64,000 nucleotides of DNA from Leucobacter tardus (lineage in GTDB: Bacteria; Actinomycetota; Actinomycetes; Actinomycetales; Microbacteriaceae). The stretch is taken from NCBI RefSeq assembly GCF_017583045.1, contig NZ_JAGFBF010000001.1:1-64000 (forward strand), read 5' to 3'. The position numbers were made by a program, and so were the translations under genes. This document shows positions 17,200 through 25,909 of the stretch, in pieces (positions within the stretch are counted from its first letter, which is position 1; every line of letters starts with the position of its first letter). The notes under the pieces were generated by a model that was given only the letters and a program-made list of their open reading frames with translations, did not search any database and was not told where the DNA came from.

Positions 17200-18312
17200 C
17201 TACGCGCCGGCGCCGGCGACCGCGGTGACGGCGTCGACGATGCGACCGAGATCTTTTTCGGTCAACGAGGGGTGCACCGGAAGGGAAAGCACTTCGCTCG
17301 CTGCACGCTCGGTCTCGGGCAGGTGCAGCTCGGAAGCGTAATGTGCGAGCGACGGCAGCCGGTGGTTCGGAATCGGGTAGTACACCCCGCTGCCGACGCC
17401 GTACTCGTCTTTCAGCGCGTTGCGCATGCGCTCGCGCTCGTCTGCGTCCACCCGGATCGTGTACTGGTGGTAGACGTGCACGGCGCCGTCAGCCACCCGC
17501 GGCACGGTGACTCCGGACACCCCGGCCAGTCCGTCGGTGATGACGGAGGCATTGCGCTGCCGCTGTTCCGTCCATCCGTTCACCCGGGTGAGCTGCACCC
17601 GGCCGATGGCGGCGTGCACGTCGGTCATGCGGGCGTTGAACCCGACGACCTCGTTTTCGTACTGGGTCTCCATGCCCTGGTTGCGCAGCAGACGCACGTT
17701 GCGCGCGAGGTCACCGTTGGCGCAGGAAACCATGCCGCCCTCGCCCGAGGTCATGTTCTTCGTCGGGTAGAGGCTGAACATCGCGAAGTCGCCGATGGTG
17801 CCGACGGAACGACCGCCCCAACTCGCACCGTGCGCCTGCGCGGCGTCCTCGTAGATCGCCAGCCCGTGCTCGTGCGCGATTGCCTCGATCTGGTCCACGA
17901 GGAAGGGGTGCCCGTAGAGGTGAACGGGCATGATGCCCTTCGTGTTCGGCGTGATGGCCGCGCGCACTGCCTGCGGATCGAGTGAGTAGTAGTCGGGTTC
18001 GATGTCGACGAACACCGGCGTCGCACCCGTCAGCGCTACCGAGTTACCGGTCGCCGCGAACGTGAAGGAGGGCACGATGACCTCGTCGCCCGGCCCGACT
18101 CCGGCCGCGAGCAGCCCGAGATGCTGCCCGCTGGTACCGGAGTTCACCGCGACCGTCTCACGGCCCTGCACGAAGTGGGCGGCGAACTCGCGCTCGAATT
18201 CGGCGACCTCGGGTCCCTGGGCGATCATGCCCGAGCGCAGTACGCGGTCAACCGCCTCCCTTTCAGCATCGCCAATGATCGGCTTAGCAGGGGGGATGAA
18301 TTCCAGCGACAT
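17200..18312 (-). CDS. DegT/DnrJ/EryC1 sugar aminotransferase 1
   Basis: 370 aa, PLP fold type I. The Schiff-base Lys185 lies in YPTKNMTSGEGG and the PLP-ring Asp156 in EDAAQAHG; SFTFAATGNSV and the C-terminal PLHxxL-like LPVHPSL are family marks. It transfers an amino group, usually from glutamate, to a keto sugar nucleotide. Sequence style resembles WbpE/WlbC, which aminate C3 of UDP-2-acetamido-3-keto-glucuronate, so it is the natural partner for the Gfo/Idh oxidoreductase at 27938. Start ATG 18312 follows AAGGAG with a rather short spacing. Its GC-rich codon use looks more like the rest of the chromosome than its immediate glycosyltransferase neighbours do. Confidence 0.9.
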   Translation of the reverse strand: MSLEFIPPAKPIIGDAEREAVDRVLRSGMIAQGPEVAEFEREFAAHFVQGRETVAVNSGTSGQHLGLLAAGVGPGDEVIVPSFTFAATGNSVALTGATPVFVDIEPDYYSLDPQAVRAAITPNTKGIMPVHLYGHPFLVDQIEAIAHEHGLAIYEDAAQAHGASWGGRSVGTIGDFAMFSLYPTKNMTSGEGGMVSCANGDLARNVRLLRNQGMETQYENEVVGFNARMTDVHAAIGRVQLTRVNGWTEQRQRNASVITDGLAGVSGVTVPRVADGAVHVYHQYTIRVDADERERMRNALKDEYGVGSGVYYPIPNHRLPSLAHYASELHLPETERAASEVLSLPVHPSLTEKDLGRIVDAVTAVAGAGA

Positions 18313-18396
18313 ACGGCTCCTTGCTTTCAATCGCGCTCAAGACACCTCGAGAGCACTCCGACGTCAAGGATACCGCGTGTTGATCGCCTCACCGAT

Positions 18397-19584
18397 TCAG
18401 GGTTCGATCAAACGATCAAGCACACTTTGCAGCTTCGGTCCCGCGACACTTGCACGAGCGTGTTCATTGATCCAAGCGAGTCCTGCCTCGGCTTGGGGAC
18501 GTAGTCGCTCGGGCTCTTCGAGTAGCGACTTGAGTTGATGGTAGACCTCCCAGTGCTTAGTCACCACCCACGCCCGATTCGAACCTCGCGGGAGGTCAGG
18601 CTCAATCTGTTCGTCAGCACTCATCAGCACAACGCATCCTGCGGCCATAGCCTCGACACCGAATACTCCGGGAACATGCGCGTAGAACTGATTCAACACG
18701 ATGTGGGAACGCGCGAGAAGGCTTTTCACCTCTTCATACGGGACCCTATTGAGCTCCACGTACTCGAAATCGAACCCCTCGCGTCGCAGTGCCTCGACCG
18801 CGGCCCGCACAAGCTGCGTCCCCTTGATGATCGGCGATGATGGGGCGTGCAGAATCACCGGACGTTCGACGGCTTCAAACCTTTCGAGGTCCTCCGAGAT
18901 CTCGTCGTCCGGTAGGAGGTACGGATATGGCTGCGTTTCGCGATCGATATATGCTCTTTGGTCAACACGCATCGTGAAGATCTCGTCGGCGAACTCGTCA
19001 GCCACCATTCCTATAGCGCGCTGCTTCCTCTCGAACGCGGGCTCACGGAACTTCGGGGCGACCTGCCCGAGATACGTGGCGATATTCGGAAGACCAGTTT
19101 CGAGTTCGTGCTGATGCATGAGCTCCATCGACCTCACATCGCTACCCGTAAAGAAGAACACGATCTTAACTCCACGCCGGCGAAGGAAATTGAACTCGAA
19201 TCGACGCTCATCCTGCTGGAAACTGAGCAGCGGAATGTGACTGAGGTAAATAAAGCCGGAGGCGCTGTTTGCGAGCCGCGCGAAAAGCATCGGCTCACTG
19301 ATCCATTTCCGTCTCGCCCTCGAGGACGGGGACTGATTGGCCGGAGGGATGTAGTCGTACTGAAAGTCGTAGAATGGGTGCCTCGTGCGCATGAACGTAA
19401 ACGCGTTGGGGAGCGCCCGCGCGAGCGCAGCAGCGGTGCCCGCGACCTCGTTCGGTGCTATGACCCAGCTGATTCGTGGCGCTCTAGTTCCGCGCGCGCG
19501 GAACCAGAGGTCGAAGAGGCCGACAAGCGCACGCTGCATGCGGGCACGCGCAGCTGCACGCAAATGGGCCAAGCGTCCGCTCAC
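18397..19584 (-). CDS. Glycosyltransferase (GT1/GT4-like), specificity unknown
   Basis: About 395 aa from GTG 19584, which is preceded by GAGGGA; an internal ATG at 19539 is possible. Recognisable GT-B features are VIFFFTGSD-type central strands, HAPSSPIIKGTQLV in the donor domain and HVPGVFGVEAMAAGCVVLMS near the C-terminus, whose Glu fits the second residue of EX7E. The N-terminal half (MRTRHPFYDFQYDY) is not familiar to me. It lies in the long leftward operon between the two DegT genes. Lower-GC, less biased codon use than its neighbours suggests that this part of the locus was acquired or exchanged. Confidence 0.72.
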   Translation of the reverse strand: MSGRLAHLRAAARARMQRALVGLFDLWFRARGTRAPRISWVIAPNEVAGTAAALARALPNAFTFMRTRHPFYDFQYDYIPPANQSPSSRARRKWISEPMLFARLANSASGFIYLSHIPLLSFQQDERRFEFNFLRRRGVKIVFFFTGSDVRSMELMHQHELETGLPNIATYLGQVAPKFREPAFERKQRAIGMVADEFADEIFTMRVDQRAYIDRETQPYPYLLPDDEISEDLERFEAVERPVILHAPSSPIIKGTQLVRAAVEALRREGFDFEYVELNRVPYEEVKSLLARSHIVLNQFYAHVPGVFGVEAMAAGCVVLMSADEQIEPDLPRGSNRAWVVTKHWEVYHQLKSLLEEPERLRPQAEAGLAWINEHARASVAGPKLQSVLDRLIEP

Positions 19585-19610
19585 ACTCCTTCCCTCGCTC
19601 TTACTCGGAG

Positions 19611-19649
19611 CGCTGACGTTATCACTTCTGCGAACCGATAACGTCAGCG
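19611..19649 (-). promoter_or_regulatory. Perfect 13-bp inverted repeat at an operon junction
   Basis: CGCTGACGTTATC at 19611-19623 and its exact reverse complement at 19637-19649 enclose a 13-base loop. In the leftward transcript the hairpin overlaps the last codons and the stop codon (19622-19624) of the DegT gene and lies about 27 bases before the next start codon. No U-tract follows. It could be an mRNA-processing, attenuation or stability element inside the operon. Confidence 0.55.
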
Positions 19650-20728
19650 AGCGTCGCCGAAACCTCCGACACTTCTTCATCGGACAACTGCGGGTACAGA
19701 GGCAATGTCAGCGCGGAGCGATGCGCGCGTGTTGCCATCGGCAGCATCTCGTCGGCGATGCCGAAGCGGTCTCTGAAGTACGGCTGCAGGTGCATTGAGT
19801 AAGTGCCGAGAGTTGTCTCGATGTCCCTCGCCCGCATCCCGTCGATGACGGCGTCGCGGTCAATAGCATCATCAAGCAGCACCACATAGGATTGGAAGGC
19901 GTGAACAGACCCATCGGGCACCGTCGGCGCTGTCACGCCCTCGACGCCATCGAGCTCGAGTGCGTATCGGTCGGCTAGCCGCCAGCGGTCGGACATGATG
20001 CTCGCGAGCCGACCCATCTGGACCACCCCGATGGCAGCGTGCACATCGCTCAATCGGTAGTTGTACCCGGCGTCCACGAATGACATGAAGTGGCTACCAC
20101 GGACCGCGCCGTGCGAGCGGAGCACGGAGATGCGTTCCGCGAGGGACTCATCACTCGTCGTGATCATGCCGCCTTCGCCCGTAGTGATGATCTTGCGCGG
20201 GTGAAAGGAGAACACGCCAGCGTCGCCAAGGGCTCCCGCCTCCCGCCCTCGGTAGCTGCCGCCGAGTGCACAGGCAGCGTCCTCGATCACCGGAACGCCG
20301 AATTCCGCAGCAACGGCGTTGATAGGGCCCATATCGGCGGGGAGACCGAAGGCGTGCACCGGCATCACGGCACGCGTTCGCGTAGTGAAGGCCTCTCGAA
20401 GTAGACGAGGGTCGAGGTTGAACGTCGAGAGCTCGATGTCGACGAATACTGGGACGGCGCCCTGCTGGATCACGGCGTTCGCAGTCGCCGGAAAACTGAA
20501 ATCGGGGATGATGACCTCGTCACCCGGTTTGACTCCGGCCGCGTGAAGCGCGAGATGAATGCCAGTCGTCGCGGAGCTCGTCGCGAAACCGAATCTCGAT
20601 CCGGTGTGCTTTGAGACCAGCCGCTCGAACTCCGCGGCTTGCGGTCCTTGAGTTAGATAGCCCGACTCCAGCACACGAGCGATCGCGTCCAGTTCCTCCG
20701 GCCCGGTCGACGGGATATTCAGTCGCAC
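19622..20728 (-). CDS. DegT/DnrJ/EryC1 sugar aminotransferase 2
   Basis: 368 aa. PLP Lys179 in FHPRKIITTGEGG, Asp150 in EDAACALGG, and DFSFPATANAV. The HPRK form of the lysine motif is common in enzymes aminating C4 or C3 of 4,6-dideoxy or uronate keto sugars (PglE/ArnB-like), but position cannot be assigned from sequence. GTG start with AAAGGA 7 bases upstream, overlapping the stop of the SDR gene by one base (TAGTG). With the upstream SDR epimerase/dehydratase and the nearby acetyltransferase at 21825 it may form a second amino-sugar pathway, distinct from the one served by the DegT at 17200. Confidence 0.9.
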   Translation of the reverse strand: MRLNIPSTGPEELDAIARVLESGYLTQGPQAAEFERLVSKHTGSRFGFATSSATTGIHLALHAAGVKPGDEVIIPDFSFPATANAVIQQGAVPVFVDIELSTFNLDPRLLREAFTTRTRAVMPVHAFGLPADMGPINAVAAEFGVPVIEDAACALGGSYRGREAGALGDAGVFSFHPRKIITTGEGGMITTSDESLAERISVLRSHGAVRGSHFMSFVDAGYNYRLSDVHAAIGVVQMGRLASIMSDRWRLADRYALELDGVEGVTAPTVPDGSVHAFQSYVVLLDDAIDRDAVIDGMRARDIETTLGTYSMHLQPYFRDRFGIADEMLPMATRAHRSALTLPLYPQLSDEEVSEVSATLADVIGSQK

Positions 20729-21690
20729 TAAAGGGTCCTTTCGTACCAGTCGATGGTCTCTGCGAGCGCATCGGCATTCAATACCTCGGGCTGCCGCCCG
20801 ATAATTGTCTTCAGCTTCGTAACATCGGCCATATGGCGCCGTACGTCTCCAGGTCGCTCCGCGATGTGCTCAACGGGATGATTCGGCTTCCCCATGATCT
20901 CCAGCATGCGAGAGACCAGTGTGTTGATGGATGTGCCGACTCCGGTTGCGACGTTCAGCTCCAGTCCGCGGCAAGCGGGGTCGTCATGAATCGCCACGGC
21001 AAAGTCGACGGTGTCACGAACGAAGGTGAAATCGCGCGACTGCTCACCGTCCCCGTGAATTAAGATCGGCTCGCCGGCGCGCACCCGCTTCACGATGATC
21101 GGGATAATGCCTGCGTAGGAACCGGGGTTCTGTCGTGGGCCGTAGTTATTGAACGGACGAATGATAGTCGCGTCGATACCGAAGGTACTCACGAACGAGC
21201 GCAAGATATGGTCCTCCGCGGACTTCGCCGCAGCGTACGGGGTGAGCGCGTCGTGCGGGTGTTCCTCGTCCATCGGCACATATCGGCCAGACCCATACGC
21301 CTCCGAGCTCGACATGTGCACGAGACGCTCAATCGAACCTCTCCGGGCGATCTCGCAGAACGCGCTCGTGATCCCGATGTTCGTCTGCATAGTGAAGTGA
21401 GGGTAGCTGAGAGAGGTCGGCAGCGGGATCGTGGCGAGATCGAAGACGGTTTCCACCTGGTGCTTGGCAACCACGTCCTGCATCGCTGACAGGTTCGAGG
21501 CGTCGAGACGCACGACCTCGAGATCAGGCCGAGCCGCCTTGGCCGCATCGAGGTTGTGCTCGTTGCCGAGAAAGAAGTTGTCTACGACGACTACCTTCCC
21601 AGCACCCTCGGAGATGAGCCTATCGACCAGATGACTGCCGATAAATCCGGCGCCGCCGGTAACCAGAACGGAACGAGAACGAATCGACAC
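20728..21690 (-). CDS. NAD-dependent sugar epimerase/dehydratase (extended SDR)
   Basis: 320 aa. TGGAGFIGSH at the N-terminus binds NAD; the active site has SSSEAYG and YAAAKSAE (YxxxK); RPFNNYGPRQ and GDGEQSRDF complete the sugar-nucleotide pocket. The Glu in SSSEAYG resembles 4,6-dehydratases and UDP-xylose-synthase-type decarboxylases more than simple 4-epimerases, where this position is usually small, but that is weak evidence. I chose GTG 21690 because GGAGG precedes it by 8 bases; in-frame ATG 21705 lies within that ribosome-binding region. It appears to be the first gene of the leftward operon that ends at 8310. Confidence 0.85.
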   Translation of the reverse strand: MSIRSRSVLVTGGAGFIGSHLVDRLISEGAGKVVVVDNFFLGNEHNLDAAKAARPDLEVVRLDASNLSAMQDVVAKHQVETVFDLATIPLPTSLSYPHFTMQTNIGITSAFCEIARRGSIERLVHMSSSEAYGSGRYVPMDEEHPHDALTPYAAAKSAEDHILRSFVSTFGIDATIIRPFNNYGPRQNPGSYAGIIPIIVKRVRAGEPILIHGDGEQSRDFTFVRDTVDFAVAIHDDPACRGLELNVATGVGTSINTLVSRMLEIMGKPNHPVEHIAERPGDVRRHMADVTKLKTIIGRQPEVLNADALAETIDWYERTL

Positions 21691-21824
21691 GCGGGGATCC
21701 TCCATGCAATTACACTTGGCCTGACGAGGCTCAGGCACGATCCTCGACTCGCATTATGCTAGCAGGGCGACCCCGCCGAACCTTCGTTTACACGACGGGT
21801 CGTGCGGCGAAATGAGGAGCGAGA

Positions 21825-22256
21825 ATGGATACTCAAGATGGCCACGGGGGGCTTCCTGCCAACCCTTACCATCCGCACGCTTGGTTCGTTGGAGAGCCCG
21901 AGATTGGCGACCGGTGCTGGATCGGAGCCTTCTGCGTGGTGGATGGAAGCGGCGGGCTCGTAATCGGTTCCGGTTGCAACCTCTCCGCGGGCGTGCAAAT
22001 CTACACCCACTCCACCGTTGCACGCTGCGTTTCTGAGGGATCACGGCCTATCGAGCGCCGTTCGACGGAGATTGGCGACCACGTGTATTTTGGCGCGAAC
22101 GCCGTGGTACTCATGGGCTCATCGGTCGGCCACCATAGCGTCGTCGCCGCGGGAGCGGTGGTCGCCGAAGATACCGTTGCACCCCCGTACAGTCTGTTAC
22201 GGGGAGTTCCTGCGGTGGTTATAGAGGACGGCGCCCGAAAGTTCTCAGCGCACTGA
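21825..22256 (+). CDS. Hexapeptide-repeat (left-handed beta-helix) acetyltransferase
   Basis: 143 aa, short LbH protein of the WbbJ/NodL-like acyltransferase group. Repeating I/V-G-x-x turns run through the whole chain (IGDRCWIG, IGSGCNLSAGV, IGDHVYFGANAVVLMGSSVG, GAVVAEDTV), with candidate catalytic His in YTHSTV and VGHHSVV, and the C-terminal RGVPAVVI clamp. Transfers acetyl from acetyl-CoA to a sugar hydroxyl or amino group. Strong GAGGAG ribosome-binding site. It is divergent from the SDR/DegT operon and convergent with the LGFP gene (24-bp gap). N-acetylation of the product of the neighbouring aminotransferase is a reasonable guess. Confidence 0.85.
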   Translation: MDTQDGHGGLPANPYHPHAWFVGEPEIGDRCWIGAFCVVDGSGGLVIGSGCNLSAGVQIYTHSTVARCVSEGSRPIERRSTEIGDHVYFGANAVVLMGSSVGHHSVVAAGAVVAEDTVAPPYSLLRGVPAVVIEDGARKFSAH

Positions 22257-22280
22257 CGTGAGCCGCACGGGCACGACTTC

Positions 22281-24695
22281 CTACGGATTCTTGACGACTG
22301 TCACCACACCCCGCTCGAGCTTCAGCGTCCCGCCTTGGAACTTCTGCGTCGTAACCTGACCCTGCTTCGTTTCCTCACCGACCGGGAAGCCGAGCGAACC
22401 GTAAATGCCCCCCGCTTTCTCGTTGTAATGACGGTAGATCGGGCTGGAGTACTGTAGCGTCGCGGCAACTCCGGTCCGATCCTCCTGAGTGATGATGCCT
22501 CCTGCGAAGACGCTCAGCCAGCCTCCCCCGTTTGCCGAGTAGTGCCTGGGCGTTCCTTCTTGCTCTCCGAGCGAGCCGGCAGCCCCGCCAGACGCCGCGT
22601 ACCGAGCTGCCGTCGCCTGAGGGAGCGCAACGGTTCGGCCGCTACCGTCCACCGTGATTACACCGTTCTGGAACTCCTGGGAGCGCCCCCCGCCGGAACG
22701 AGCGACTTCATCAGCGACCGGGTAACCGAGCCAACCGTAGATGCCACCCTCCTGGGTGTTATAACGCTTGTAAATTGGGCTCGAGGTGAGCATACCGGCG
22801 ATGCGCTGATTCCCCGAGGAAACAATCAACCCGTTGCTGTAGGTCTGCAGCGTGCCGCCGCCGTTCACAGCGTAAACTCGCGGATTGGCGGTGGGATACC
22901 CGTACACGCCGTAAATGCCGCCGAGACGCTCGTTGTAGTGACGGTAGATCGCTCCGGCCACGTACGAGGTTGATCGCGTCGTTCGGTCGGTGATGATGAC
23001 TCCCGACTCGAATGGCGTGAGATCGGCACCGCCGCCACCGGAGTAGGACCGCTTCGGACCGACGGGGAGCCCAAGCGCATTACCTGACTGGCTGGCGGCG
23101 CGGTAAGCCGTGTAGTCGTCGCCCACAATCTCCACGACGGCGCCTGCACCGGTCTTAACGAGCAACCCCCACTGGAACTCTTGCCGTTCGACTCCTCCCG
23201 GAAGAGACTCTGCGTTCTTGATCGGGTAGCCGAGCTCCCCCCGGATGCCTCCTAGCTGACCGTTGTACCGATCAAGAATCGGCCCTGAGGCCATGAATAC
23301 TGGAGTACTCTGGGCCGTCGCCTGCGCGATGAAACCGCGCTGGAAGTTTTGAAGCTTCCCTCCGGTATAGCTCTGCCACATTGATATCGGGTAGCCGAGC
23401 TTGCCGTAAATTCCCCCAGCAGTAGTGTTGTACAGGTCGTAGACCGGCCCGTAGGTCATGCTGGTGGTCGTGTTCGCCGCTGTCGACGTGGCGACGAAGC
23501 CACCTTGGAACCATTGCAAGGTGCCGCCTCCGCTCGCGGCATATTGCGCAGGTTCCGATACTGGCGCACCGAGCAGACCGCGTATGCCGCCCGCTTGGCC
23601 ATTGTAATGATTGAAGACTCGTCCATTCGGAATACCAACGGTCTTGCCGGTGTTCATCTCTGTGGTGATGATGCCGCCGCCGAACTGCTGAAACCAAACG
23701 CCCCCCGCGAAGCGGGTCGCATAATGACTCCGTGCTCGCGTCGGGAAACCGTACGCACCCTCTCCGGCGCCACGCGCATTCCAGTACTTGGCGATATCTC
23801 CATGCACCTGGAAACTCGGACCGAATCCGAACCAGGTCTTGTAGAAATTGTAGAAGTTTCGATTGCCATATGATGAGCAGGAATTGCCAGTCCCCCAGCC
23901 CGCATCCAACGCTGCCTGGTTCGGCCGGTACGGGGTGTAGATGTAGAGCGCTGCCGTCGCCCAGTTCTCGATACGCACGGTCGATGTGCCGCATGACGTG
24001 TTCGGATGCCACTGGATCCGGTTGTTCTGAAACGGCTTGTAGTTGTAGTTATTCGGGTGTGCGCGATACACCTTGAATTGCCACGCCGCACGGTACACCT
24101 GTTGGTAGAAACCCGTCTGCGATGGATCACAGTTCGCAGAGCCTCCAGGGCCAGAGTCGGGGCACGCATATCCCATAGCCACATCGAACTGACGCACAGT
24201 GGGCCAGGTATCAGTGACGAGACTCTGTTCCTTCTCCAACATAACCAGAAGAACCTTCGGGCTGATCCCGCACGCCTGGCCAACCTTCGCGATGATCGCA
24301 GCGGCGCTCTCGCTGACTGACCCACGGTATGCCTTGCAGTATGCGTTTGCTGCGCGCGTCTGTGTCTTCATTGTGAAGTTCCGCAGGCATTTGGACGCGA
24401 TTTTCGTGCTTCCCCACTTCGTGCCCGGCTTCCGCCCTGCATCTCCGATGGTGCAGCGGGAAACGCGCTGCTCCAGGAAACGCTGCACCTGACTTGTCGA
24501 CATCGCACTCCCGTTATAGAAGTTCGCATCTGAGATGATGTTGCCGGGCTTGAAACCAGTGACGGGAGCAGCCTCAGAGGGAGTCGCCCCATGCGGAGAG
24601 ATGCTGATTCCAACCGCCAATGCACACGACAAAAATATTGCCCAGCAAAGGCTCCATACGGTTGATCTCTCGGTTCGCTCGCGCGTGTGCCCCAT
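22281..24695 (-). CDS. Secreted protein with nine LGFP repeats and an N-terminal lysozyme-like domain
   Basis: 804 aa. A signal peptide covers about 1-43 (hydrophobic core WAIFLSCALAVGI, Ala-rich cleavage region). Residues about 50-300 form a domain often found ahead of LGFP repeats in actinobacteria (GNIISDANFYNG, VLLVMLEKEQSLVTDTWP, FNFYKTW-like end). It looks helical, and Glu in LEKEQ could be a lytic-transglycosylase-type acid, but activity is unproven. From about 310 to the end nine repeats of roughly 53 aa carry the core GGIYGxLGYPxxxE and a GGGxxQxFxxG strand; two of them are degenerate. LGFP repeats are thought to bind wall polysaccharide in corynebacteria. ATG 24695 was chosen for its AAGGAG and because the signal peptide follows. 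Inferred role: wall-associated remodelling or adhesion protein. Confidence 0.85.
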   Translation of the reverse strand: MGHTRERTERSTVWSLCWAIFLSCALAVGISISPHGATPSEAAPVTGFKPGNIISDANFYNGSAMSTSQVQRFLEQRVSRCTIGDAGRKPGTKWGSTKIASKCLRNFTMKTQTRAANAYCKAYRGSVSESAAAIIAKVGQACGISPKVLLVMLEKEQSLVTDTWPTVRQFDVAMGYACPDSGPGGSANCDPSQTGFYQQVYRAAWQFKVYRAHPNNYNYKPFQNNRIQWHPNTSCGTSTVRIENWATAALYIYTPYRPNQAALDAGWGTGNSCSSYGNRNFYNFYKTWFGFGPSFQVHGDIAKYWNARGAGEGAYGFPTRARSHYATRFAGGVWFQQFGGGIITTEMNTGKTVGIPNGRVFNHYNGQAGGIRGLLGAPVSEPAQYAASGGGTLQWFQGGFVATSTAANTTTSMTYGPVYDLYNTTAGGIYGKLGYPISMWQSYTGGKLQNFQRGFIAQATAQSTPVFMASGPILDRYNGQLGGIRGELGYPIKNAESLPGGVERQEFQWGLLVKTGAGAVVEIVGDDYTAYRAASQSGNALGLPVGPKRSYSGGGGADLTPFESGVIITDRTTRSTSYVAGAIYRHYNERLGGIYGVYGYPTANPRVYAVNGGGTLQTYSNGLIVSSGNQRIAGMLTSSPIYKRYNTQEGGIYGWLGYPVADEVARSGGGRSQEFQNGVITVDGSGRTVALPQATAARYAASGGAAGSLGEQEGTPRHYSANGGGWLSVFAGGIITQEDRTGVAATLQYSSPIYRHYNEKAGGIYGSLGFPVGEETKQGQVTTQKFQGGTLKLERGVVTVVKNP

Positions 24696-24782
24696 GACGT
24701 CCCTGCTCCTTCGCGGAGCCCGTTCCCCAGGACGCTCCACTCACATAGGGTACCCCACGCCGCGATCTGCAAGAATGGAAGT

Positions 24783-25487
24783 ATGACGACTGTCACGCCC
24801 GCTTCGCTCGCAACGGGCTCGGGGAACCCCGACACATGGGTGGTCATTCCGCTCTACAACGAGGCCACTGTGATCAGTGATGTGGTGTGCGAACTCGCCC
24901 CCCTCTTCGACAATGTGGTGTGCATCGACGACGGCTCGCGCGACGGGTCGGCCATGATCGCCCGCACTGCAGGCGCTCACATCGTGTCGCATCCAATCAA
25001 CCTCGGGCAGGGGGCCGCGCTGCAGACCGGCTTCGAGTACGCCCTCGAACGCGGTGCCGAGTACGTGGTCACCTTCGACGCCGACGGCCAGCACCGCGTC
25101 ATCGATGCGCTCGCGATGCTCGGACGAGCACGTGAAGAAGATCTGGCGATCGTTTTCGGTTCCCGGTTTCTCGATGACCGCACGAAACCTGGCATCTTGA
25201 AGAAGATCGTGCTGAAGACGGCCGTATGGGTGACGAATATCACGACTCACACGAAGCTCACCGACGCGCACAACGGTCTGCGCGTCATCCGTAGAGACGC
25301 CCTGAGTCGCATCAAGCTCAAGCAGGATCGCATGGCCCACGGCACCGAGATCGTCGTCCGTCTCGGTCGCACCGGGCTTCCCTACGCCGAAGAGCCCGTC
25401 GAGGTCATCTACACCGACTACTCGAAGGCGAAAGGGCAGTCGCTGCTCAACTCCGTGAACATTCTGATCGATCTGCTGATCCGCTAG
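24783..25487 (+). CDS. GT2 polyprenyl-phosphate sugar transferase-like protein (DPM/DPG family)
   Basis: 234 aa. VVIPLYNE opens the GT-A fold; the donor-binding aspartates are in CIDDGSRDGS and the DxD-like FDADGQH; INLGQGAALQTGFEYALERG is the DPM-family signature. It has no C-terminal membrane segments, so it is peripheral and probably works with the two following membrane proteins. Family members move a sugar from NDP-sugar to a polyprenyl phosphate, making the lipid-linked donor for extracytoplasmic glycosyltransferases. ATG 24783 is the first in-frame start beyond the divergent LGFP gene. It heads the rightward operon. Confidence 0.88.
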   Translation: MTTVTPASLATGSGNPDTWVVIPLYNEATVISDVVCELAPLFDNVVCIDDGSRDGSAMIARTAGAHIVSHPINLGQGAALQTGFEYALERGAEYVVTFDADGQHRVIDALAMLGRAREEDLAIVFGSRFLDDRTKPGILKKIVLKTAVWVTNITTHTKLTDAHNGLRVIRRDALSRIKLKQDRMAHGTEIVVRLGRTGLPYAEEPVEVIYTDYSKAKGQSLLNSVNILIDLLIR

Positions 25488-25495
25488 GCGCCACC

Positions 25496-25909
25496 ATGTT
25501 CCTGATTCAGTTCATCCTCATCGTCGGTATCGTCATCGCTACGACCGCTGCCGTCCGTTTCCTGCCCGGGGACCGCTCGCTCGCGCTCAAGCGCATCATC
25601 GCGCTGCTCTTTGTGATCGCTGCAGTGCTCGCGATCATTTTCCCTGATGCGCTCACGACGATCGCGAACTTCGTCGGCGTCGGGCGCGGCGCCGACCTAC
25701 TCCTCTACATCCTGGTCGTCATGGTGCTGCTGTTCGCCGTGGCGACCGTCCGCGCAAAAGCCCGCAGTGACGCCCGAGTCACCGACCTCGCCCGCGCAGT
25801 TGCACTGCTCGAAGCGCGTTTGACGGAGCGTATGCGCGACGCTGACGAGCCTTCGGGTTCCACAAAACCTTCGAAGCCGAACGATGACGACGGGGAAGAC
25901 CACGCGTGA
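25496..25909 (+). CDS. DUF2304 membrane protein
   Basis: 137 aa. Three hydrophobic segments (about 3-22, 33-52, 64-84) are followed by a charged helical tail rich in Arg/Ala and then Asp/Lys/Ser, probably cytoplasmic. DUF2304 proteins regularly sit immediately after DPM-like GT2 genes, as here (8-base gap), and are presumed membrane partners of the transferase. Its stop overlaps the GTG start of the next gene by 4 bases. No catalytic motif. Confidence 0.82.
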   Translation: MFLIQFILIVGIVIATTAAVRFLPGDRSLALKRIIALLFVIAAVLAIIFPDALTTIANFVGVGRGADLLLYILVVMVLLFAVATVRAKARSDARVTDLARAVALLEARLTERMRDADEPSGSTKPSKPNDDDGEDHA

